NCBI RefSeq assembly: GCF_003610895.1
Contig: NZ_MCAS01000009.1
Coordinates: forward strand, 62,001 to 126,000
From: Paraburkholderia fungorum
Lineage (GTDB): Bacteria > Pseudomonadota > Gammaproteobacteria > Burkholderiales > Burkholderiaceae
DNA: 64,000 bases
Direction: 5' to 3'
The stretch's first letter is position 1. Each line of letters begins with the position of its first letter. Positions 9,359-18,545 of this stretch are shown here, in pieces. The notes beneath the pieces are model-generated. The model did no database searches and was not told the origin of the DNA. It saw only the letters and a list, made by a program, of their open reading frames with translations. Both the position numbers and the translations under genes were made by a program.

Positions 9359-9972
9359 CGCGCCCCCAGAAGTGGATAACCTGCGGCGAGCAGCATGCGT
9401 GAGAGGGCGATCAACGGCAGCCCGATCAGCGCGGTTGGGTCGTCCGAATGAATGGCTTCGAGCAGCGCAATGCCGAGGCCTTCGGATTTGGCGCTGCCCG
9501 CGACGTCGTATGGCGTTTCGGCGCGCAGATAGGCTTCGAGCGCGGCATCCGGCAAATTGCGAAACTGTACGCGGGTAATGACATCGGTCGATTGCGCCGC
9601 ACCCGAGCGGCTGTCGAACAGGCAGAGGGCACTATGAAACAGCACTTCGCGGCCGCGCATTGCCTGTAGTTGGGCGAGCGCCTTGTCGTGCGTGCCGGGC
9701 TTGCCGATCTGCAGGCCGTCGTAGGTGGCGACCTGATCTGAGCCGATGACGAGCGCGGTCTCGCCAGCGCCGAGCTTGTCTGTCACCGCACGGGCTTTCG
9801 CCTCGGCGAGGCGCAGGGCGGTGACTTCGGGCGTTTCGCCGGCGAGCGGCGTTTCGTCGATCGCCGGCACGATGACGTCGAACGGAACGCGCAGGCGTTC
9901 GAGCAGCTCGCGGCGATAGGGCGAACTCGACGCCAGAATCAGGCGTGGCGGGCGATTGAGGGAATCTGACAT
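9355..9972 (-). CDS. yceF: Maf-family nucleoside triphosphate pyrophosphatase (YceF type)
   Basis: This 205-residue Maf protein hydrolyses non-canonical nucleoside triphosphates. The family signature ASSSPYRRELLERL is at the N-terminus, with IDETPLAGE, GSDQVATYDG and the catalytic region around DVAGSAKSEGLG. SSSPYR rather than SGSPRR points to the YceF type (7-methyl-GTP pyrophosphatase) instead of the dTTP/UTP type. The ATG at 9972 is preferred to the in-frame TTG two codons upstream. In E. coli yceF is likewise next to yceD and rpmF; here it is divergent from them. Confidence 0.88.
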   Translation of the reverse strand: MSDSLNRPPRLILASSSPYRRELLERLRVPFDVIVPAIDETPLAGETPEVTALRLAEAKARAVTDKLGAGETALVIGSDQVATYDGLQIGKPGTHDKALAQLQAMRGREVLFHSALCLFDSRSGAAQSTDVITRVQFRNLPDAALEAYLRAETPYDVAGSAKSEGLGIALLEAIHSDDPTALIGLPLIALSRMLLAAGYPLLGAR

Positions 9973-10043
9973 GTGCAACCAACGGCTAGAGAGACGGGTC
10001 GTACGGGGTTGTGCGAAGTTCGCACGTGTACGGGCTTAAGTGT

Positions 10044-10072
10044 TTGACTCGAAAAGACAAAACGGATATGAT
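10044..10072 (+). promoter_or_regulatory. Promoter of the yceD-rpmF-fab operon
   Basis: TTGACT at 10044-10049 and TATGAT at 10067-10072 are separated by exactly 17 bp, a near-consensus sigma70 promoter. It lies 135 bp upstream of yceD in the divergent gap with maf, leaving a leader of roughly 130 nt. Confidence 0.75.
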
Positions 10073-10206
10073 TTCGGGCTTTTCATCGGTATGCTATTGC
10101 GTAGACGGCCCTGCCGTGTGGGCAATATGCGGCACGCACGAGGTCCGCGGGCTACTTTGCAAACCGATTTACCCCCGGCGAAATCCTTGCCGACGCAGGA
10201 GCGCAC

Positions 10207-10851
10207 ATGACTCAACATCCTGGCAACCCTGCTGGTCTGTCCGACCCGCACGATCTCGATCTGTTCGAATTTGCGCGGAGTGGGCGTCAGGCCGCGGGTG
10301 TCGTGCGCGTCTCGCAACTGCCGCGCATGTTAAACGAAGTCCCGGCAGAAGCGCCAGACCGCGATACCGCGTTCACCTGGCAAGCCGAAGGGGCGACGCA
10401 GCCGGAATTGCAGGACGACGGCACCGAGGGTCCGCAGCCTTATTTGAGGCTGGCGATTCACGGCGCCGCATGGCTCGAATGTCAGCGGTGCATGACACCG
10501 TATCTGCAGACGTTCAATGTCGATGCAACTTACCGGATCGTCAACACTGAGGCGGAAGCCGAAGAGTTTCCGCTCGACGAGGATGAAGTCGAGGTGATCG
10601 TGGGCTCGCGCCAGTTCGATCTCATCGACTTGATCGAAGAAGAGTTGCTGCTTTCCTTGCCGCTCGTGCCCAAGCACGAGGTGTGTCCCGAAGTGCACGA
10701 GAGTCTCGTCTCTGGTGTGGCCGGAACAGAGGGCGAGGGCGACGAGGCTGCGCCGGACGAAGCTGCTGAGGGCGGTGAGCCCGAACGGCCTAATCCGTTT
10801 GCGGCGCTCGAAAGTCTCAAGCGCGGTGAGCCGGGCGACAAGAAGCATTGA
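10207..10851 (+). CDS. yceD: YceD / DUF177 family protein
   Basis: This 214-residue DUF177 protein is almost always encoded just upstream of rpmF, as here. Members are implicated in 23S rRNA maturation or large-subunit assembly, an annotation drawn from the family. Visible features are the metal-type pair LECQRCM around residues 95-101, a further Cys in HEVCPE near 160, and a strongly acidic tail rich in Glu, Gly and Ala before NPFAALESLKRG, the conserved family ending. It is probably cotranscribed with rpmF, about 100 bp downstream. Confidence 0.88.
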   Translation: MTQHPGNPAGLSDPHDLDLFEFARSGRQAAGVVRVSQLPRMLNEVPAEAPDRDTAFTWQAEGATQPELQDDGTEGPQPYLRLAIHGAAWLECQRCMTPYLQTFNVDATYRIVNTEAEAEEFPLDEDEVEVIVGSRQFDLIDLIEEELLLSLPLVPKHEVCPEVHESLVSGVAGTEGEGDEAAPDEAAEGGEPERPNPFAALESLKRGEPGDKKH

Positions 10852-10952
10852 ACAGTTGCATGGGAGCGCGATTCGGGCGCATTGGCCATTCGGTCGATGG
10901 CGGACACCGGGCCGGGCTGTGTTAGAATTCGGAAAATTTTTAGGAGTTAGTC

Positions 10953-11132
10953 ATGGCAGTTCAACAAAATAAGAAGTCGCCGTCGAAGCGCGGTATGCAC
11001 CGTTCGCACGATTTCCTGTCGGCAGCGCCGCTGGCCGTTGAGCCGAGCACGGGTGAAGTGCATCTGCGTCACCACATCAGCCCGAACGGCTACTATCGCG
11101 GCAAGAAAGTCGTCAAGACGAAGAACGACTAA
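10953..11132 (+). CDS. rpmF: 50S ribosomal protein L32
   Basis: This is a 59-residue ribosomal protein of the large subunit. It starts [20 protein letters not shown], the conserved L32 beginning, and ends [14 protein letters not shown]. There is no cysteine, so this is the zinc-independent form. A Shine-Dalgarno sequence (TAGGAG at 10941-10946) precedes the ATG. The position between yceD and plsX is the standard bacterial arrangement linking ribosome supply to lipid synthesis. Confidence 0.96.
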   Translation: MAVQQNKKSPSKRGMHRSHDFLSAAPLAVEPSTGEVHLRHHISPNGYYRGKKVVKTKND

Positions 11133-11203
11133 TCGTTTCACTGCGTTGCGCCCCTTGGCGTTTCGCGTGGCGATCAGCTCGCTTGACATTTTCCCGGCTC
11201 GGC

Positions 11204-11233
11204 AAAAAGGCGGCATTGAATTGCCGCTTTTTT
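11204..11233 (+). terminator. Terminator-like hairpin between rpmF and plsX
   Basis: The element is GGCGGCA-TTGAAT-TGCCGCT followed by six T residues. It lies inside an otherwise collinear operon, so it may act as a partial terminator that gives L32 more transcripts than the fatty-acid genes. Confidence 0.65.
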
Positions 11234-11304
11234 GTGTCGATCGCAGTTGGTGCTTTAGCGCTTGCTGCGATCCCATGCAGGGCGCCTGAAATTCGTCGCA
11301 CTCC

Positions 11305-12411
11305 ATGACAGTAAAGCTCACGATAGATTGCATGGGAGGCGACCACGGCCCGTCCGTGACCGTTCCCGCTGCCGTCAACTTCGTTCGTTCGCATCCCGAT
11401 GCTGAGCTGCTGCTCGTCGGCATTGAAAGTGCGATTCGCGCGCAGCTGAAGAAGTTGAAGGCTCAAGACCTGCCGGCGCTGACCGTCGTACCCGCTTCCG
11501 AGATCGTCGCCATGGACGATCCGGTCGAAGTCGCGCTGCGTAAGAAAAAAGACTCCTCCATGCGCGTGGCGCTGAACCGCGTCAAGGAAGGCGAGGCGCA
11601 AGCCTGCATTTCCGCCGGCAACACCGGCGCGCTGATGGCGGTTTCGCGCTATGTGCTGAAAACGCTGTCGGGCATCGAACGCCCGGCCATCGCGTTTGCA
11701 ATGCCCAATCCCACTGGCTACACGACGATGCTCGACCTGGGCGCGAACGTCGACTGCGAGCCGCAGCATCTGCTGCAGTTCGCGGAGATGGGGCACGCGC
11801 TCGTGTCCGCACTCGAAGGCAAGGAGCGGCCCACCATCGGCCTGCTCAACATCGGCGAAGAAGTCATCAAGGGCAATGACACCATCAAACGTGCCGGCGA
11901 ACTGCTGCGCGCGAGTACACTTAACTTTCACGGTAACGTTGAAGGCAACGACATCTTCAAAGGCACGGTTGACGTAATCGTCTGCGACGGTTTTGTCGGC
12001 AACGTCGCGCTGAAAACGTCGGAAGGCCTCGCGCAGATGCTCTCCGACATCATCAAGGAAGAGTTCGGCCGCTCGTGGCTCACCAAGGTGATGGCGGTGC
12101 TCGCATTGCCGGTATTGATGCGTTTCAGGAAACGGGTCAATCACCGGCAATACAACGGCGCCGCGCTGCTGGGCCTGCGTGGGCTGGTCATCAAAAGCCA
12201 CGGCTCGGCAGATGCCTATGCGTTTGAGTGGGCTATCAAACGCGGGTATGATGCCGTCAAAAACGGCGTGCTGGAACGCCTTGCGCGAGCAATGGAAGAG
12301 AATGCAGGTTCTCTCGAACAGGCTGCGCGCGACGCGAGCGGTGCGGGGCAGGCAAGCCCGATCGCAGGCCAGCCGGCCGAGCCCTACGCTGCGCAATCCT
12401 CGAAGGCATAA
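11305..12411 (+). CDS. plsX: Phosphate acyltransferase PlsX
   Basis: PlsX converts acyl-ACP and phosphate to acyl-phosphate, the donor for glycerol-3-phosphate acylation by PlsY, on the inner face of the membrane. The 368-residue protein opens with the family motif [11 protein letters not shown], followed by [11 protein letters not shown] near residue 96 and [12 protein letters not shown] near 227. The length is slightly above the usual 330-350 because of an Ala/Gln-rich tail. Its stop codon shares one nucleotide with the fabH start (TAATG), so the two are translationally coupled. Confidence 0.95.
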   Translation: MTVKLTIDCMGGDHGPSVTVPAAVNFVRSHPDAELLLVGIESAIRAQLKKLKAQDLPALTVVPASEIVAMDDPVEVALRKKKDSSMRVALNRVKEGEAQACISAGNTGALMAVSRYVLKTLSGIERPAIAFAMPNPTGYTTMLDLGANVDCEPQHLLQFAEMGHALVSALEGKERPTIGLLNIGEEVIKGNDTIKRAGELLRASTLNFHGNVEGNDIFKGTVDVIVCDGFVGNVALKTSEGLAQMLSDIIKEEFGRSWLTKVMAVLALPVLMRFRKRVNHRQYNGAALLGLRGLVIKSHGSADAYAFEWAIKRGYDAVKNGVLERLARAMEENAGSLEQAARDASGAGQASPIAGQPAEPYAAQSSKA

Positions 12412-13400
12412 TGGCTCAATCGACAATTTATTCCCGCGTGCTGGGAACCGGCAGCTATCTGCCGCCCGGGCGCGTCACCAATCAGGATCTGGCCGAGCGT
12501 CTCGCCAGAGAAGGCGTTGAGACGAGCGACGAATGGATCGTGGCCCGCACGGGCATCCATGCGCGGCACTTCGCCGAACCCGATGTCACCACCAGCGATC
12601 TGGCGCTGATCGCCTCGCAGCGCGCGATCGAAGCGGCTGATATCGATCCGCAATCCATCGATCTGATCATCGTTGCAACCTCCACGCCCGACTTTGTGTT
12701 TCCGAGTACGGCGTGTCTGTTGCAGAACAAGCTCGGCATCAAGAACCACGGTGCGGCATTCGACGTACAGGCCGTCTGTTCGGGTTTCGCTTATGCGGTC
12801 GCCACAGCGGACAGCTTCATTCGCAGCGGTCAACATCGCACAGCGCTCGTGATCGGCGCGGAAACCTTCTCGCGCATTCTCGATTTCAAGGACCGCACCA
12901 CCTGCGTGCTGTTCGGCGACGGCGCGGGCGCAGTGATCCTGCAGGCGTCCGAAGAGCCGGGCGTGCTGGCAAGCGCTCTGCACGCCGACGGCAGCCATTC
13001 GAGCATTCTCTGCACGCCGGGCAATGTGAACGGCGGCGTGATCGAGGGCAGCGCGTTTCTGCATATGGATGGGCAGGCTGTATTCAAGCTCGCGGTCAAT
13101 GTGCTCGAAAAGGTCGCGGTCGAGGCACTCGCAAAAGCGAATCTGTCGGCTGAGCAGATCGACTGGCTGATCCCGCATCAGGCCAATATCCGCATCATGC
13201 AAAGCACCTGCCGCAAGCTCGGCTTGCCGCAGGAACGCATGGTCGTCACAGTGGGCGAACACGGCAATACGTCGGCTGCGTCCATTCCGCTCGCATTCGA
13301 CGTCGCCGTGCGCGACGGCCGCATCAAGCGCGGCCAGAACGTGCTGATCGAAGGCGTCGGCGGCGGCTTCACGTGGGGCGCGTCGGTTATCCGCTACTGA
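12411..13400 (+). CDS. fabH: 3-oxoacyl-ACP synthase III FabH
   Basis: FabH condenses acetyl-CoA with malonyl-ACP to start type II fatty acid synthesis. The 329-residue thiolase-fold protein has the catalytic Cys123 in AVCSGFAYA, His in PHQANIRI and Asn in [10 protein letters not shown], the Cys-His-Asn triad of the family. The C-terminal [15 protein letters not shown] ending is typical. It lies between plsX and fabD in a classic fab cluster. Confidence 0.96.
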   Translation: MAQSTIYSRVLGTGSYLPPGRVTNQDLAERLAREGVETSDEWIVARTGIHARHFAEPDVTTSDLALIASQRAIEAADIDPQSIDLIIVATSTPDFVFPSTACLLQNKLGIKNHGAAFDVQAVCSGFAYAVATADSFIRSGQHRTALVIGAETFSRILDFKDRTTCVLFGDGAGAVILQASEEPGVLASALHADGSHSSILCTPGNVNGGVIEGSAFLHMDGQAVFKLAVNVLEKVAVEALAKANLSAEQIDWLIPHQANIRIMQSTCRKLGLPQERMVVTVGEHGNTSAASIPLAFDVAVRDGRIKRGQNVLIEGVGGGFTWGASVIRY

Positions 13401-13511
13401 TAGCGGCGACGCTATGGCGGGCGCTCTTCGCGGCGCTCGGCTACGCTTGAGCGCGCTCGCATTCTACCGGGCGCGCCACCCACATCTGACAACATCGATT
13501 TTGGGGACGAT

Positions 13512-14447
13512 ATGAAATTTGCGTTCGTTTTTCCTGGGCAAGGTTCGCAGTCGGTCGGCATGCTCAACGCATTCGCCGATCACGCGATCGTGCGTGAAAC
13601 GGTTCAGGAAGCTTCCGATGCGCTCAATCAGGACCTCGGCAAGCTGATCGCCGAAGGCCCTGTCGAAGATCTGAATCTCACCACCAATACCCAGCCCGTC
13701 ATGCTGACCGCCGCGTATGCGGTTTATCGCGCATGGCTACAGGCGGGCGGCCCGAAGCCGGCCATCGTCGCCGGCCATAGCCTTGGCGAATACACCGCGC
13801 TGGTCGCGGCGGGCGCGATCGCGTTTCGCGATGCTGTGCCGCTCGTGCGTTTTCGTGCGCAAGCCATGCAAACCGCGGTGCCGGTTGGCGTTGGCGGCAT
13901 GGCCGCGATTCTGGGCCTCGATGACGACACGGTGCGCGCGGTTTGCGCCGAAGCGTCGGTCGCGGGTGTCGTCGAAGCGGTGAACTTCAACGCGCCGGCG
14001 CAAGTTGTGATCGCCGGGCACAAGGCGGCCGTCGAAAAGGCTTGCGAAGTCGCGAAAGCGAAGGGCGCAAAGCGTGCGTTGCCGCTGCCGGTCTCGGCGC
14101 CGTTCCACTCGTCGCTACTCAAGCCGGCGTCGGATCAGTTGCGCGAGTATCTGGCGAGCGTCGACGTGCAGGTGCCGTCGATTCCGGTGATCAACAATGT
14201 CGACGTCGCAGTGGTCAACGAACCGGCCGGGATCAAGGACGCGCTGGTGCGTCAGGCAGCAGGTCCGGTGCGTTGGGTCGAGAGCGTCCAGGCAATGGCG
14301 GCGCAAGGCGTTACGCACGTGATCGAATGCGGTCCGGGCAAGGTCCTCGCGGGCTTGACGAAGCGCATCGACGGCAATCTGGTCGGCGCCTCGGTGTTCG
14401 ATCCGGCAACGCTTGAAGAAACGCTCAAGCTGGTGACGGCGGGCTGA
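13512..14447 (+). CDS. fabD: Malonyl-CoA:ACP transacylase FabD
   Basis: FabD moves malonyl groups from CoA to ACP. The 311-residue protein starts MKFAFVFPGQGSQSVGM. It contains the active-site GHSLGEY (Ser about 90), Arg in VRFRAQAMQ (about 117), His in SAPFHSSLL (about 200) and the conserved Gln in NTQPVM. A 111-bp gap separates it from fabH, with weak hairpin potential but no clear promoter. Confidence 0.96.
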   Translation: MKFAFVFPGQGSQSVGMLNAFADHAIVRETVQEASDALNQDLGKLIAEGPVEDLNLTTNTQPVMLTAAYAVYRAWLQAGGPKPAIVAGHSLGEYTALVAAGAIAFRDAVPLVRFRAQAMQTAVPVGVGGMAAILGLDDDTVRAVCAEASVAGVVEAVNFNAPAQVVIAGHKAAVEKACEVAKAKGAKRALPLPVSAPFHSSLLKPASDQLREYLASVDVQVPSIPVINNVDVAVVNEPAGIKDALVRQAAGPVRWVESVQAMAAQGVTHVIECGPGKVLAGLTKRIDGNLVGASVFDPATLEETLKLVTAG

Positions 14448-14552
14448 ACGCCGCGTCATAAGGTACAAGCAGGGTGCAAGCAGGGCGCGAGCAAGCCGCA
14501 AGCGCGACATCAAGAATCAATCAGCCCTCCGAAAGGGCATCCGGACTGACAG

Positions 14553-15302
14553 ATGGAAAAGACTCTCGACAAGCAAATTGCAATCGTGACGGGCGCGTCG
14601 CGCGGCATTGGCCGTGCGATCGCGATGGAGCTGGCGCGCCAGGGCGCGACGGTGATCGGCACGGCAACCAGCGAAAGCGGCGCGGCAGCGATCAGCGAAG
14701 CCTTTAACGCGGCCGGCGTGAACGGCCGTGGCGCGGTGCTCAACGTCAACGACGCCGCCGCAGCCGAAGCGCTGATCGACGGCACCGTGAAGGAATTCGG
14801 CGCGCTGCACGTACTGGTGAACAACGCCGGCATCACGCAAGACCAGCTGGCAATGCGCATGAAGGACGACGACTGGGACGCGGTGATCGACACCAATCTC
14901 AAGTCGGTCTTCCGTCTGTCGCGCGCGGTGCTGCGTCCGATGATGAAGGCGAAGGGCGGCCGTATCATCAACATCACGTCCGTGGTCGGCTCGGCCGGCA
15001 ACCCGGGGCAGGTCAATTACGCAGCCGCGAAAGCGGGTGTGGCAGGCATGACGCGCGCGCTGGCGCGCGAGATCGGCAGCCGCGGTATCACCGTCAATTG
15101 CGTCGCGCCGGGCTTTATCGATACCGACATGACCAAGACCCTGCCGGAAGAGCAGCAAGCCGCGCTGAAGACGCAGATTCCGCTCGGCCGCCTTGGCAGC
15201 CCGGACGATATCGCGCATGCCGTGGTGTTCCTCGCGTCGCCGCAAGCGGGGTATATCACCGGCACGACACTGCATGTGAACGGCGGAATGTACATGTCGT
15301 AA
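14553..15302 (+). CDS. fabG: 3-oxoacyl-ACP reductase FabG
   Basis: FabG is the NADPH-dependent short-chain dehydrogenase that reduces beta-ketoacyl-ACP in each elongation cycle. The 249-residue protein has the cofactor motif TGASRGIGRA at 12-21, NNAG near 90, and the catalytic Ser-Tyr-Lys as NITSVVG and YAAAKAG around 138-158. The ending TGTTLHVNGGMYM is characteristic. The ATG follows fabD by about 105 bp. Confidence 0.96.
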   Translation: MEKTLDKQIAIVTGASRGIGRAIAMELARQGATVIGTATSESGAAAISEAFNAAGVNGRGAVLNVNDAAAAEALIDGTVKEFGALHVLVNNAGITQDQLAMRMKDDDWDAVIDTNLKSVFRLSRAVLRPMMKAKGGRIINITSVVGSAGNPGQVNYAAAKAGVAGMTRALAREIGSRGITVNCVAPGFIDTDMTKTLPEEQQAALKTQIPLGRLGSPDDIAHAVVFLASPQAGYITGTTLHVNGGMYMS

Positions 15303-15349
15303 CCAAATTCGGTTACTATCCGCGCCTTGATGCGTTTGCAAAAGCGTAA

Positions 15350-15389
15350 GGCGCATGCCTTGACAGGAACCCGATGCGCCGCTTTTTTG
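15350..15389 (+). terminator. Terminator-like hairpin between fabG and acpP
   Basis: The stem GGCGCAT/ATGCGCC with a 17-nt loop is followed by GCTTTTTTG. It lies between fabG and acpP, where it could end upstream transcripts and leave acpP under its own promoter. A possible -10 (TAAAAT) sits downstream at about 15404-15409. Confidence 0.6.
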
Positions 15390-15453
15390 CCGGGTCAAAC
15401 CTGATAAAATGCGCGCACCTGTATTTTTGAACTTCTTTTCCCTTGGAGGGGTA

Positions 15454-15693
15454 ATGGACAATATCGAACAGCGCGTCAAGAAGATCGTCGCAGAACAACT
15501 GGGCGTTGCAGAAGCTGAGATCAAGAACGAAGCTTCGTTCGTGAACGACCTCGGCGCCGACTCGCTCGACACCGTTGAACTCGTGATGGCCCTCGAAGAC
15601 GAATTCGGCATGGAAATTCCGGATGAAGAAGCCGAGAAGATCACCACCGTTCAGCAAGCGATCGACTACGCTCGCGCGAACGTCAAGGCCTAA
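15454..15693 (+). CDS. acpP: Acyl carrier protein
   Basis: AcpP carries growing acyl chains on a 4'-phosphopantetheine arm. The protein has 79 residues, is strongly acidic and starts [18 protein letters not shown]. The attachment serine is Ser37 in the [10 protein letters not shown] motif. A strong Shine-Dalgarno (GGAGGGG at about 15446-15452) fixes this start; the open frame runs 15 codons further upstream without family similarity. The AcpS that loads the cofactor is encoded at about 29.1 kb. Confidence 0.97.
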
Positions 15694-15848
15694 AGTCATT
15701 CGCGCCTGCGTTTCTGCGTTGGCGGCGTATGACGCCCTGCCGTGTCGGTTTCCGACGCCAGCAGGGCTGGCGCTTTTTGCCGTGCAGGAGCCAGCGATGT
15801 TGACAGCGCAACTTTTCGCGCGATTGCCGACTTTCAAGAAAACGCCGG

Positions 15849-15940
15849 GCCGCCCCGCGTTTTCCGCCCCGAAGGAAATCCCCTTGGGGGATTGCCCCCC
15901 TTGGGGGGACCTGGCGCGCAGCGCCAGGGGTAGGGGCGGC
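15849..15940. repeat. Nested multi-hairpin element between acpP and fabF
   Basis: The outer arms GCCGCCCC (15849-15856) and GGGGCGGC (15933-15940) are complementary. They enclose three adjacent hairpins: AATCCCC-TT-GGGGGATT (15877-15893), GCCCCCC-TT-GGGGGG (15894-15908) and CCTGGCGC-GCA-GCGCCAGG (15910-15928). The architecture resembles REP/BIME-type intergenic elements. The rest of the 329-bp acpP-fabF gap holds no supported gene. Confidence 0.6.
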
Positions 15941-16022
15941 TAACAGCCACAGGGCACACAGGGCAGGTTCCTGTGGCCGCTGTGGCTTTTGTGCTTTTGT
16001 CATCTATGAAAAAGGGGTTACC

Positions 16023-17261
16023 GTGAGCCGCCGTCGTGTTGTTGTTACAGGCCTGGGGCTGATTTCGCCTGTTGGCAATAATGTTGCCGACGGCTGGGCC
16101 AATCTGGTCGCCGGCAAGTCGGGTATTGCCAATATCACGAAGTTCGATGCGTCGAACTTTTCGACTCGTTTCGCCGGCGAGGTGAAGGGCTTCAATATCG
16201 AGGACTACATCCCCGGTAAGGAAGCGCGCCACATGGATACGTTCATCCATTACGGCGTCGCAGCCGGCATCCAGGCGATGCAGGACAGCGGCCTCGAAGT
16301 CACCGACGAAAATTCGGAGCGCATTGGCGTGGTGGTGGGCTCGGGCATCGGTGGTCTGCCGATGATCGAAGTGACGCAAACCGAACTGCTGAACCGCGGC
16401 CCGCGCCGTATTTCGCCGTTCTTCGTCCCGGCGTCCATCATCAACATGATCTCGGGCCATCTGTCGATCAAGTTCGGCATCAAGGGTCCGAATCTGGCGA
16501 TCGTGACCGCGTGTACCACGGGTCTGCATTGCATCGGCGAGGCTTCGCGCCTGATCGAATACGGCGACGCCGACGTGATGATCGCAGGCGGTGCGGAATC
16601 CACTGTGTCGCCGCTGGGTATCGGCGGCTTTGCGGCGGCGCGTGCGCTGTCGCAGCGCAACGACGATCCGGCAACGGCGAGCCGTCCGTGGGACAAAGAT
16701 CGCGACGGTTTCGTGCTGGGCGAAGGCGCCGGCGTGATGGTGCTCGAAGAGTACGAACACGCGAAGGCCCGCGGCGCGAAGATTTACGCCGAAGTCGGCG
16801 GCTATGGGATGAGCGGCGACGCCTATCACATGACCGCGCCGCTGGAAGACGGCGACGGCGCGCGCCGCTGCATGCTGGCCGCGCTGAAGAACGCGGGCGT
16901 CAACGCCGACCAGGTGAATTACCTGAACGCGCACGGCACCTCCACGCCGCTCGGCGATCTGGCTGAAACCACCGGTATCAAACGCGCTTTCGGCGACCAC
17001 GCCAAAGACATGGTCGTGAATTCGACCAAGTCGATGACCGGTCACCTGTTGGGCGGCGCCGGCGGTCTGGAGTCCGTATTCACCGTGCTGGCCGTGCATC
17101 ATCAGATATCGCCGCCGACGATCAACATCTTCAATCAGGATCCGGCCTGCGATCTCGATTACTGCGCCAACACCGCGCGGGAGATGAAGATCGATATCGC
17201 GCTCAAGAACTCGTTCGGGTTCGGCGGTACGAACGGCACGCTGGTCTTCAAGCGCGCCTGA
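16023..17261 (+). CDS. fabF: 3-oxoacyl-ACP synthase II FabF
   Basis: FabF condenses malonyl-ACP with growing acyl-ACP and helps adjust membrane unsaturation with temperature. The 412-residue protein starts at a GTG and reads [19 protein letters not shown]. Catalytic Cys164 is in TACTTGLH, and the two active-site His are in [11 protein letters not shown] and [11 protein letters not shown]. The ending [13 protein letters not shown] is typical. It closes the fatty-acid part of the operon. Confidence 0.96.
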   Translation: MSRRRVVVTGLGLISPVGNNVADGWANLVAGKSGIANITKFDASNFSTRFAGEVKGFNIEDYIPGKEARHMDTFIHYGVAAGIQAMQDSGLEVTDENSERIGVVVGSGIGGLPMIEVTQTELLNRGPRRISPFFVPASIINMISGHLSIKFGIKGPNLAIVTACTTGLHCIGEASRLIEYGDADVMIAGGAESTVSPLGIGGFAAARALSQRNDDPATASRPWDKDRDGFVLGEGAGVMVLEEYEHAKARGAKIYAEVGGYGMSGDAYHMTAPLEDGDGARRCMLAALKNAGVNADQVNYLNAHGTSTPLGDLAETTGIKRAFGDHAKDMVVNSTKSMTGHLLGGAGGLESVFTVLAVHHQISPPTINIFNQDPACDLDYCANTAREMKIDIALKNSFGFGGTNGTLVFKRA

Positions 17262-17330
17262 TTGTCCGATCGTTTGGTGACCTGCCAGTCAGAAACGCCG
17301 GTTTGCCCGGCGCTTTCTCCCGAATCGGCA

Positions 17331-17762
17331 ATGCCCGAAGGAGCGGCGCAACGGATTACGTTGCGCCGCTCCTTCGCCATGCGCGCCGCTTCAGGGGTGT
17401 TCATCCTGATCGCGACATTGGCCGCCTATCGCTGTTTCGCGTCGCATCTGGGGACGTGGCAGGCGGCTCCGTTGACGTTTGCCGTTTGGGTGCTGTTGAC
17501 GCTGTGTGCGGTAAAACATGAGCAAGCGCAGCCCGTCGCGCTGAAAATCGGCCCGGATGGCCTGTCTGCGTGGAACCGCGCAGGCGGTTTGCTGACGCAG
17601 GGCCGCATTGCCGGCTGTTCGCAATGGAGTGGCCGCCTGCTTGTTCTGGCGCTGGTGCCGGACCATGGTCGCGCCCGCACGCTGCTTCTTGCGGCCGACG
17701 CGCTGCCAGCGCGGGTTTTCCGGGAACTCGCCGTGCTGGGCCGGCGTGGCGCCGGTGCGTGA
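17331..17762 (+). CDS. Small membrane protein between fabF and rpoE (hypothetical, YgfX-like layout)
   Basis: This is a 143-residue protein from the ATG at 17331. The frame is open back to a TTG immediately after the fabF stop (17262), giving 166 residues if that start is used; neither has a clear ribosome binding site. Two hydrophobic segments lie near the N-terminus (ASGVFILIATLAAY and APLTFAVWVLLTLC), followed by a soluble domain with GLSAWNRAGGLL. This layout resembles YgfX-type small membrane proteins, but I cannot assign a function. It sits between fabF and rpoE and is probably cotranscribed. Confidence 0.65.
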   Translation: MPEGAAQRITLRRSFAMRAASGVFILIATLAAYRCFASHLGTWQAAPLTFAVWVLLTLCAVKHEQAQPVALKIGPDGLSAWNRAGGLLTQGRIAGCSQWSGRLLVLALVPDHGRARTLLLAADALPARVFRELAVLGRRGAGA

Positions 17763-17863
17763 CTGTAACGACTGTAACCGCTGTTACCGGAGTAACGTGC
17801 CGCGATGATGGGGACGCTACAATGGTCCCCCGCCATGCGCCCTATAGTTAACGGATTTATCAG

Positions 17864-18463
17864 GTGAGCGAAAAAGAAATTGATCAGGTGCTGGTCGAGC
17901 GCGTCCAGAAGGGCGACAAGGCCGCGTTCGAGCTTCTGGTCTCCAAATACCACCGTAAGATTCTCCGGCTGATCTCGCGCCTCGTGCGTGACCCAGCCGA
18001 AGTGGAAGACGTCGCCCAGGACGCCTTTATCAAGGCGTACCGGGCGTTGCCGCAGTTTCGTGGGGAATCGGCTTTTTATACGTGGTTGTACCGGATTGCC
18101 GTCAATACGGCTAAGAACTACCTTGCAACCCAAGGGCGGCGCGCGCCGACTTCGACCGAAGCAGATGCTGAAGAAGCTGAAACTTTCTCGGACGCCGACC
18201 AACTAAGGGATATCAACACGCCTGAGTCGATGTTGATGAGCAAGCAGATCGCCGAGACGGTCAATGCTGCGATGGCGGTTTTACCGGAAGAGTTGCGCAC
18301 CGCCATTACTCTTCGTGAAATTGAAGGTTTGAGCTACGAGGAAATCGCTGAGATGATGGGTTGCCCAATTGGCACAGTCAGATCACGAATTTTCCGCGCT
18401 CGCGAAGCCATTGCGGCAAAATTGCGTCCGTTGCTTGACACACCTGAAGGCAAGCGCTGGTAA
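17864..18463 (+). CDS. rpoE: ECF sigma factor RpoE (AlgU-type)
   Basis: This is the extracytoplasmic-function sigma factor controlling the envelope-stress regulon. The 199-residue protein has region 2 (FELLVSKYHRKILRLISRLV ... VEDVAQDAFIKAYRAL) and region 4 (LPEELRTAITLREIEGLSYEEIA), with GTVRSRIFRARE as the DNA-recognition helix. Translation starts at a GTG (17864). It is followed by rseA, rseB and a degP-like protease, the standard arrangement in which RseA and RseB hold the sigma factor inactive. Confidence 0.95.
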   Translation: MSEKEIDQVLVERVQKGDKAAFELLVSKYHRKILRLISRLVRDPAEVEDVAQDAFIKAYRALPQFRGESAFYTWLYRIAVNTAKNYLATQGRRAPTSTEADAEEAETFSDADQLRDINTPESMLMSKQIAETVNAAMAVLPEELRTAITLREIEGLSYEEIAEMMGCPIGTVRSRIFRAREAIAAKLRPLLDTPEGKRW

Positions 18464-18545
18464 ACACCAGTCCGCCGGGCGGGGCGCGGGTGCAATATCT
18501 GGATTAGTGGTGTCACTACGGGGTATTCGTAAGATGGGGAGCATC

